Part shown: positions 56,531-64,000 of the stretch, piece by piece
Layout of the letters: every line of letters starts with the position of its first letter
How positions within the stretch are numbered: position 1 is the first letter of the stretch
Assembly (NCBI GenBank): GCA_946811695.1
Contig: OX328124.1
Location: 83,084,923 to 83,148,922 of the forward strand
Direction: 5' to 3'
DNA: 64,000 bases
From: Gonocerus acuteangulatus
Lineage: Eukaryota; Arthropoda; Insecta; Hemiptera; Coreidae
Position numbers and translations under genes: made by a program
The notes under the pieces: model-generated
The model's input: the letters and a program-made list of their open reading frames with translations, nothing else
What the model was told of the DNA's origin: nothing
The model's database searches: none

Positions 56531-56627
56531 GAATGCATATCCGAAAGCGCCATATGTTAAAATATGCTCAATTTATTATAGGTTATTTAAAAATAACAAA
56601 CTAAAAAAGTGTAAAATGGACAACCGT

Positions 56628-56661
56628 CTGAAGAAGCAGAATAGGATTTCTGCGAAATATC
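56628..56661 (+). ncRNA. hammerhead ribozyme motif in right Penelope arm
   Basis: CTGAAGA, stem II GCAGAA/TTCTGC with loop TAGGA, GAAA, TATC. Stem I is CGT/ACG. The stem III palindrome is ATAT rather than ACGT, so the pairing is preserved by a double change. All invariant core bases are present. Lies about 100 bp after the Penelope stop codon. Confidence 0.7.
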
Positions 56662-56704
56662 ACGCTAAAAAACAGACCGCTGGAGAATGCCGGATGAAGA
56701 ACAC

Positions 56705-56930
<226 letters not shown>

Positions 56931-57447
56931 TGATAACTTTATCACATTACTTTTCCGCTTACAAATATTTAGCCTCTTCCAGACTGGGAAAAATCATTAT
57001 TTATTTTTTTTCAATGATATTCACTATATTAGGGTTTCTTGGGGTGCTGATTTTAAATCTGCTATTATTTTTGGTGTAAAAAAATGTATAATACTAGTTT
57101 ACCTGAAAACGTAAGCATATTTTTGAATATATTTGACGAAATATAAATTATTGTTTAACGATTATATTTTTCTTTTAATCTACTCTATAAAACAAATGAA
57201 TTGGTGAAAGAATCATGTCGATATCATTTTCTAAACTCGATATAAAAAATAAAGCACTTTCAACCTATTTTATTTTATTTCTCGGCTCCTAAGGCGCATT
57301 GGACGGAACGTTCGGACACGTGTCGACTATTTTTCGATGTAGAATCACCAGAAAAAAATTGGTCCATATCGGTGACCCCATCGCTGTATACTCCCCTTGT
57401 GAGTAGGCATTCTATAGAATGCCTGATTATATACCTTGCCGGTAACA

Positions 57448-57450
<3 letters not shown>
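56931..57450. other. inter-element DNA, nothing recognised
   Basis: AT-rich DNA with no recognised feature. Confidence 0.35.
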
Positions 57451-57529
<79 letters not shown>

Positions 57530-57570
57530 TATATATATATATACACATACATATACATATATATATATAC

Positions 57571-57622
<52 letters not shown>
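57451..57622. repeat. (TA)n / (CA)n compound microsatellite
   Basis: About 170 bp. Not flanked by HINE sequence, unlike most TA tracts here. Confidence 0.92.
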
Positions 57623-57625
<3 letters not shown>

Positions 57626-58886
57626 GGGGGATGATACTGTAGAGGTATCTGATTCTCCAGCATTCGGCAAAATAGGGAGATTGTGCGATCAGTCCTATTT
57701 ATGATAGAGCGATCTCATTCGAAAAAAATTGTGCTTAAATGGAGTAATTTCCGCTAGGAATTCTATCAGTTTTCTGTTGCGACGCCCATAATGTTGTTTC
57801 ATATTGAAAATCTGTGAACACTTTCCGCATTTTCTATGATTCGGACGTATTTATAATTAGGAAAAGGCCTAGAAAAAAAGCTTGATTTCACGAACTTATG
57901 ATATTTCGGACTTGAGGTCTAAGAATTAGCGCTGTCACGCTTCAATCGAGATCCCTATGATTCATCAAGATGGCAGTAGAAAACAATATGGCAGCAATTA
58001 CGATTGGGAGAAATATTTAATTTCACATTCATTAAATACAAAAGCCAAGAAAATATATAAATTAAAAAAAAAAAAAAACTGTGATAACCACACTTTAATC
58101 TTGTGTACTTTCCGTTGTACTTTTACGCGTACTTTCCTTGTGTATAAGTTACTCATTTTGGCGGGAGCTACCTAATGCGTAAGGGAATTTCCGGTTCAGC
58201 ACATAATCATGGTCAGAAATTTCTTTTAGTTGCACATGTGGTGATAATGGTACTAAGCAAACCCGTTTTCATATATAATTGAAAATTCTTTTGCGTCGGT
58301 ATCCTGCTAATTTTATGGTATATTAATTAAGTCAATTATTAGATATAAGGCATAGGAAATAATAAGAATAATAATGAGTTTAAGTTGATAAGAGGTGAAT
58401 GACAGCTGTTGAAGCCCGAAAATATTTGCAAAAAAGAATGATTTACAATGTGGTATGACTGGCGAGCAAACAAAATACCAACAACGAAAGTCCAGAAAAA
58501 AAAGTCTCTCGAGAACAAACAAGAAAACACCATGAAACATGCAATTACACTTTGGATAAACACTTGAAAATGAATTCCCTTATAATCCAAAGCGCATCTT
58601 TTTTGACGTGTCAGTGGGGGGAAGGGGTAAGCTAATGTTTGCGGGAATATTTTGGAAGACCTCATATAACAATAATCCTGGCACGATAAAACAATTTTCT
58701 GATTGAAAATCGGTAAATTTCGGCTTCAGGACTTATAGTTATTAACAATTTCGTTGCTAATTTTGTTTTATTGCATCTCGGTTTGTAATGCAAAGATTGG
58801 TTCAAAATTTATTGTCATGAAGTTTTAAAAAAAGGCTCATTACCGGCTGATTATTCTTACTTATAATTTTTTATATTTATTTTTAG
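57623..58886. other. inter-element DNA, nothing recognised
   Basis: No gene. Minus-strand open stretches at 58313-58665 lack codon-like composition or similarity. Confidence 0.35.
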
Positions 58887-58920
58887 CTAAAGAAGGCTTC
58901 CAAAGTGCAGCCGAAACGTC
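58887..58920 (+). ncRNA. decayed hammerhead-ribozyme-like motif
   Basis: CTAAAGA (CTGANGA with the G changed), stem II GGCTTC/GCAGCC partly paired, GAAAC, GTC. Followed by CCAATATAGATTTCTGCC, like the 45.2 and 62.1 kb motifs (AATATAGATTTCTTT), so it is the same non-coding element type. Confidence 0.55.
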
Positions 58921-59009
58921 CAATATAGATTTCTGCCTGAAGATCTTACGTTTTATTTTTCCTAGCCGAATCCCAACCATCCCTTGACTTCGTTTTCCAA
59001 TAAACAGCT

Positions 59010-59275
59010 ACAGATGTGGCTTTAAAAATGGTTTCACTCATTTTCCTACGTTAGAAAACCTATAAAGTACCTGTAATTATATTGACGTGAAAACAGAACC
59101 ACTACAATGTTTTTAGTATGAATTCCACCCCAAAAATAAATTTCTTTGGACGGATTCTGCTGCCTGGTTGTCGAACATGACCTTTCACTTAGACGAATGT
59201 TTTGTTAACACATAACACAAAAATCAGACATTTTGGGACATCTACAGAGTGAACGGACAAATATATATGTAAGTT
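59010..59275 (-). mobile_element. diverged HINE-A fragment
   Basis: AAAATGGTTTCACTCATTTT, CATGACCTTTCACTTAGACG and GTGAACGGACAAATATATAT follow the order of the HINE-A region next to its microsatellite, with many changes. Confidence 0.6.
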
Positions 59276-60231
59276 GCATATACATGCATCACATCACACA
59301 TAGACAGACTGGATGGTATTTTTGCATTGCTCTGCTGTAATCTGTTCCCATGATGAGGTGCTCCCGTAAGCAAATGAGCTCTCTGTAGACCTAATCATTA
59401 ATGTTTCTCCATGCGAAGAAATCCAAGAGCGCGAGGTACCGGCCCACCACGTCCTATCCAACGCCATAGATAGTTGGTGTCCAACTAATTTCGGACGGCC
59501 CTCCCATGGAACAGAGCGGTCGACTTGGAACTAGCTTTCCAATCTCTGAACCAAAAGGACTTCCTCCAAGAACAAGGACAGTATATTATCGAGGAATGCG
59601 TCGAGACTCCGCGTTAAGTCGAGGGATAAAACCATGTGGACCGCTGTATTTCTGTTCGACCAATGTGTTTTCATGAAATGTTGACATTATTCTTCCGGAT
59701 TCCTCCTTAAAGAGTGCGAGGAATCACCTTAAAAACCACATGCACTATGTGCCTTTGTATATTGGCTTCTGGGAGCAAGCTATGCCCAATTTTCATTTCT
59801 TTGTATTACCTTTAATGTACAGCTTCGTGACATCATGGAAAACTAAAATGGTCTTAATTCGTGTGTGCGCGCGCGCGGGTTTATGTGTATATACATGCGT
59901 GTGTGTGTGTTTGTAAATTCCTATTTTTAATATTTGTGTGAGTAGGCATTAGAGAGGATCTCCTTAGTCACACATCTATAAGATTTTAAATAGGTGTGTT
60001 GTTATGTAAGCTAATAATTTTTTTGTTCAGAGTATGTGATTTTTAACAGGAAAATAAGGTTTGAAATCAATAATGGTCAAGAGCGCTGATAAGAAGAATT
60101 GATTAGATTATATTTTGTCGAGAGCTTATAGCTAAAGTCTGCCATTTTCTCGCCTGCTTAGCTCTCCCTCCATCGCTCTGGCCCGTTTTCACTACTGCAC
60201 TCATATTGACAAAGCAAAATCAGGTATTTAT
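59276..60231. other. inter-element DNA with GT/GC run
   Basis: Alternating GT/GC around 59860-59910. 59430-59640 is GC-richer and may be part of an unidentified repeat. No gene called. Confidence 0.35.
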
Positions 60232-60308
60232 ACAATATATATAAATTTATTCTACAATATATATAAATTTATTCTACAATATACATAAATTTATTCTACA
60301 ATATATTT
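60232..60308. repeat. ~24 bp tandem repeat, three and a half copies
   Basis: Unit ACAATATATATAAATTTATTCT, with one TA-to-TAC change in the third copy. Confidence 0.85.
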
Positions 60309-61080
60309 GTGAGATCCTTTTTCAAGTTTTAACTAATATTCGAAAATTTTATCGAATCATTTTTCGACTAAAACTTTCAACTAATATTATTTTTAAATTA
60401 ACTAATAATTCTCATTATTAATCAGAAATATAAATAATAATTTATGTTAATTTGTGTTTGTACAAACGATTTACTCTGACATCCTACTCTTTGGCCGTTG
60501 GGCGGTGGCCTTTCCTACAGCTGATGGCTACTTGAGCTCACAGCCATTTTCTTCTCGCAAGCATGGCAATGGCAGTATATTACCGATGAAAATAGAAAAT
60601 AAAAATCATTTTCTGCTTTAATCAAAGCAGTTTGAATACTTAAAAAATCATTATTAATATACTTGGGTAAAGTTGTTATTGCTTGTCATGAAATGACGTA
60701 GGCTGGAGACGAAAGTCATCGAAATACGGATATTATCAACGATTTTTTTTAGTAAAGAGTTTCAAAAATAATAAAACCAACAAAAACACCATTTTCGCCA
60801 ATTGCAAACCGAATGAATTTAAATCCCAAATATGAAACGCATATCTAGAGAAAATTATGCTCAACATTTTACAAGGGATTTAATATTTTCAAAATATTTT
60901 GAATTATGTTTGATGAATAATTTGGAAAATATTTGAAATTTTGTTTCCGGCTGTATCCTGCTGGATTTCATTGCTTACTAGTATCAGATGATTGATGGAC
61001 TTGAAATAGTCCAGGAAGAGGGCTGAATGGCAGCTGTTTAGGACGGAAAATAGAATAAACAATCTTATATATAAAAAAAA
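60309..61080. other. inter-element DNA, nothing recognised
   Basis: No recognised gene, element terminus or structure. Confidence 0.35.
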
Positions 61081-61942
61081 AAAAAAGTCCGACTCGCAGG
61101 TACTGCGTCATCTTAGCGCGGTTCCGTTCTTATCCCTAGTCTCATTTGGAAAAATTGAAATAAGAACAGTTATTATTTTGTTTCGACCTTTCCCCCGTAA
61201 ACAAAGGGCCCGTTACCAAGGAGCAGCGTACCCTTATACCTGGAATCCCACCCACCACTGGTTGGCCAACCCCACTACTACAAATAGTTATTTCACAGTA
61301 TGAAATATCAAAACAAATATCAAAATGTTTCTAGTTTTCTTCATTTCTTATACTGTAATACTAATTCTACAAATAAATGCAATTAAAAAAACAAAACAAC
61401 AACCAATTAAAATGTGAGCTAAACAACTACGAAAACCCGTTCAAAAGAACAAAACAATCAGAGTGGACGTTTTAAGCACTTATTTCCAATTGACAATTTC
61501 TAATCAAAAATTTCTTCAGAACCTTTTTTGTAGATAATTTAGTAAGCTTTCGAATGATAACCTTCCGCTTCCCAAGATTCCTAACCGTTTTAGAGATATT
61601 CAGGAAAATATACGAATTTCTCAAAATTTTTCATGTCTCTTAATAAATATTTGATTCTAATCCTTCCTTAACTCCAAACGTAGCCAAAATGTAAACATCT
61701 TTGTTTACATGAATTTCAAACATGCAAAAAATATTTTAACTGAATCCGATGATTCTAAGTACCCAAACCAAAAACTTGATTCAGCAACTATTTTGCTACT
61801 TTTCTCGATAACGGTTAAAGTTATCGCCTTAAAATGGTTTCATTCGTTTTCCTAGGCCAAGAAGCCTATAAAACGAGTACTTGCAAGCATATGAAGTGAG
61901 CGCAACGATTTTTTGCGCGCGAATTTCGCTCCAAAAACCAGA

Positions 61943-62019
61943 GTTAACACTTAAGTAACCATTGTGGAAGTAGAGACTACTTAAGTAACCACTTCCACAA
62001 TGGTTACTTAAGTGTTAAC
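61943..62019. repeat. perfect 29 bp palindrome arms, 19 base loop
   Basis: GTTAACACTTAAGTAACC plus ATTGTGGAAGT (61943-61971) is exactly inverted at 61991-62019. The loop contains another ACTTAAGTAACC. A perfect match implies recent formation. Confidence 0.9.
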
Positions 62020-62053
62020 TTAGGTCTTCCTCTGCCTCCCGGCACTTTAATTG

Positions 62054-62087
62054 CTGACGAAGGCTACCAAAGAGTAGCCGAAACGTC
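62054..62087 (+). ncRNA. hammerhead ribozyme motif, intact core
   Basis: CTGACGA, stem II GGCTAC/GTAGCC with loop CAAAGA, GAAAC, GTC. It is the undamaged version of the motif at 45138 and 50472. Stem I is weak (one pair), so activity is doubtful without tertiary or dimer contacts. Lies in the segment that replaced part of HINE-A. Confidence 0.62.
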
Positions 62088-62163
62088 CTTAATATAGATT
62101 TCTTTACAAAAATCGTATTGAGGTTTTTTTTAGCCGAATTCCAACTAATCCATCTTTACTTAG

Positions 62164-62242
<79 letters not shown>

Positions 62243-62381
62243 AATTTGAACCACCGTTGTTTTCGTTTTCTAGGGGTTCTGAAATGCAAAATTTTCTAGA
62301 CGGCACTTCCGGATTGCGTCATGAGGTCAACCTTATAAGCGGGGTTCCTCCCTATGGAGGGAGGGAGGAACTGCGCTAAAA

Positions 62382-63493
62382 GAAGGAATAATTATCATTT
62401 CAAGGAAACATTTCTTTCAAAATCTGAAAACTATGTTGAAAATTTACAAATAGGAATGACTTACAACATGAAAAAAATCAGTTCATTGGCTTCCATGCTC
62501 TCAAGTGGAATGTGAGGCGAGCAGCACAAAAGTCTGGGACACAAAGGTACCTGAAGAACAAAAAAACAGAACTGCGTCATTGTAGTGCGTTTCCATAATC
62601 CTCTTACCCCTAATGTAATTCGGTAACCTTAGAATAGGAAAATTTAATATTATATTTTGTGAAAAACTTAAAAAACCTACTCTAATGGCACTACAAACTA
62701 ATTTTTATCAACAATTGTAGTTTTATTCAACTGATTAAGTTAAGGCTTGACTTGATGAATAATTCTAGGCAAATTTTTTAATTTGATATTACGTAAGGTA
62801 GAAAATTATATGACAAATCTCTTTGTGAAATGTTCATCAAAAGGGTGTGAATCTTATCTGTTCTCAAACAAAGAGTCATTGTTCAATTAGTCCCCATCCG
62901 ATGAGGCTTTATGAGGTGAGAATACTCAGATAACTTATCTCAAGGAGCTTCGACTGATTGAGTATATAAATAAATTTGATTTAAGAATTTAAACAAAAAA
63001 AAATCAAAAGATAAATGAAACCACAAGTCATATTCGTAAATTTTATTCCATTTGCGTTAACTACGGGTTCCTTCTGACAAAAACCAAGGAATTTTGGAGA
63101 AGGGAATTGTGCTACATATAGCACAATATCTTAGCCATAATGAAAATGTCACGTGTCACTGCACAATGAGCATGTGTCGCAAGGTTCGCTTTGAACCTAT
63201 TACAGCGATTTATCAATGCAGTTTAATACAGGTTCTACTGCAATTCAGTTGGAGAGTCCAAATGAATCGCGGAATCTTTCAAAACATTTAACACATTATT
63301 CCTGAACTGAAATCCTAAAAGGGTGGTAACCTGAAGATAATTACCTGAACTTTGCCTGCTTCATAGAAAGGGGTGTGAAAGATTAACCATGCAATACCAG
63401 AGGCCGGCCAAGATATAAAAGATAACATTTTTTAAACACATCATTTAGTTCTCTGGTTAAAGGAGATATGTTATAGTTTTTGAGAGATCTTTT
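62382..63493. other. inter-element DNA
   Basis: Mostly unrecognised. A faint HINE-like end at 62570-62640 (GAACTGCGTCATTGTAGTGC) and a fragment of SINE family 2 at 63319-63345 (AAGGGTGGTAACC). No gene. Confidence 0.35.
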
Positions 63494-63840
63494 TTTAGCG
63501 CGGTTCTTTCCTTCCTCCATAAGGAGAAAACCCGCTTACGAGGTTGATCTCATCACGCAATCCGCAAGTGCCGACTAAAAAGTTTCTCACAGGCTAAAAA
63601 ACGGTCTGATTTTGATGACATTTGGTACAAAAATACTTTGTTTGATCTCAAAGGTCAAGTTCGTTAAGCAGCAGAATCCGCCATCCAGAACACTGTTTTG
63701 TGAGCGAAACGAACGTTGCACTTACGGCTTTTCGTAGGAAGGCTTCAGGGTTCATTTTTTATAGCAGTTTTCTGTTTGGGTACTTAGAATCGTTGGATTC
63801 AGCTACAATATTCTCTGCTTGTTTGAAATTCATATAAACA
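63494..63840 (+). mobile_element. diverged HINE-A copy, 5' part, no (TA)n
   Basis: TTAGCGCGGTTCTTTCC with a decayed hairpin, GAGGTTGATCTCATCACG, AGTGCCGACTAAAAAG, then straight into CGGTCTGATTTTGATGAC and TGGGTACTTAGAATCG. The microsatellite is missing, suggesting the state before its expansion or its loss. Similarity fades before the window end. Confidence 0.72.
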
Positions 63841-64000
63841 AAGATGTTTCTTTTTTTTTAAATTTAGTTCTGACATCTCTTTAGACATCTCTTTTTCTTG
63901 TTTAAAAGTTCTGCCATCGCCATGTACTCTCTATGGAGGCTTGTCTATAAAACAATCAACAACATTTAAAGGATAGTCAACATATTTTAAAAATTAATAA

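Larger units (their letters stand above)
53665..56693. mobile_element. Penelope-like element with inverted hammerhead arms, split by HINE-A
   Basis: Inverted arms 53665-53869 and 56493-56693 (about 95 percent alike by eye) each hold a hammerhead core. Between them is coding sequence for the C-terminal part of a Penelope protein on the + strand, interrupted at 53998 by a complete HINE-A. Without it the element is about 1 kb. Inverted arms and 5' truncation are usual for Penelope insertions. The RT domain is absent. Outer flanks GAACACAA / GAACACGA could be target duplications, not certain. Confidence 0.78.
61081..62381 (-). mobile_element. HINE-A copy with palindrome and hammerhead insert
   Basis: 3' end AGTCCGACTCGCAGGTACTG and GCGCGGTTCCG, the 61.2 kb domain shared with 39.5 kb, interior, then a replacement at 61943-62160 (palindrome and hammerhead segment), (TA)n (62168-62224), and the 5' hairpin with GGAACTGCGCTAAAA. 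Confidence 0.82.

Overview
The window is eukaryotic, AT-rich and mostly repetitive DNA. The single host gene recognised is the 3' two thirds of a DDX6/me31B/Dhh1-type DEAD-box RNA helicase. Six coding exons on the + strand (1196-1339, 8157-8374, 13947-14075, 15242-15422, 18003-18214, 19889-19960) splice in frame to about 318 residues carrying motifs Ia to VI. The 5' exons (Q motif, Walker A) lie before base 1. The 5S rRNA fragment, tRNA-derived SINEs, Helentrons, piggyBac-like elements and Penelope elements fit an arthropod, probably an insect. That is inference, and the species is not identified.

1-20 kb: introns packed with mobile DNA. These include a TIR transposon holding a Helentron-like element that in turn holds a LINE (1.9-5.3 kb), a Helentron with a SINE in its terminal hairpin (6.0-7.5 kb), two LTRs around a deleted Helitron (8.9-12.2 kb), a piggyBac-like element (12.8-13.7 kb), a Harbinger transposase fragment (18.6 kb) and a retroposed 5S rRNA piece (18.9 kb). 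20-28 kb: the 3' UTR and T-rich DNA, a second Helentron family (22.7-23.9 kb), a piggyBac-like element with intact TTAA sites (24.4-25.5 kb), a MITE, a LINE RT fragment and a SINE.

28-64 kb: no host gene seen. The region is dominated by two non-autonomous Helentron/HINE-like families. Family A begins TTAGCGCGGTTCC plus a hairpin, has an internal (TA)n tract, and ends GGAACCGCGCTAA...GCAGTTCCTGCGAGTCGGAC. Family B is built the same way with AGCACTTTCCTC / GAGGAAAGTGCT and ~140 bp internal repeats. Copies are nested inside one another, most clearly at 41.0-48.0 kb, and the interrupted hosts can be rejoined and compared with uninterrupted relatives. Most long (TA)n tracts in the window are the internal microsatellite of these elements.

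The most interesting signal is a set of hammerhead-ribozyme-like motifs (CTGANGA, stem II, GAAA, NTC) in Penelope-like retroelements. A broken Penelope element (53.7-56.7 kb) has a GIY-YIG endonuclease coding region, ~200 bp inverted terminal arms each with an intact hammerhead core, and a Helentron inserted in mid-codon run. A 374 bp non-coding element (45739-46112) with 12-13 bp target duplications carries another intact core. A 194 bp hammerhead-bearing retroposon sits inside a Helentron and has been carried to a second locus as its passenger. Hammerheads in Penelope elements are a known phenomenon. The short non-coding forms and their movement as Helentron passengers are what deserve a second look.
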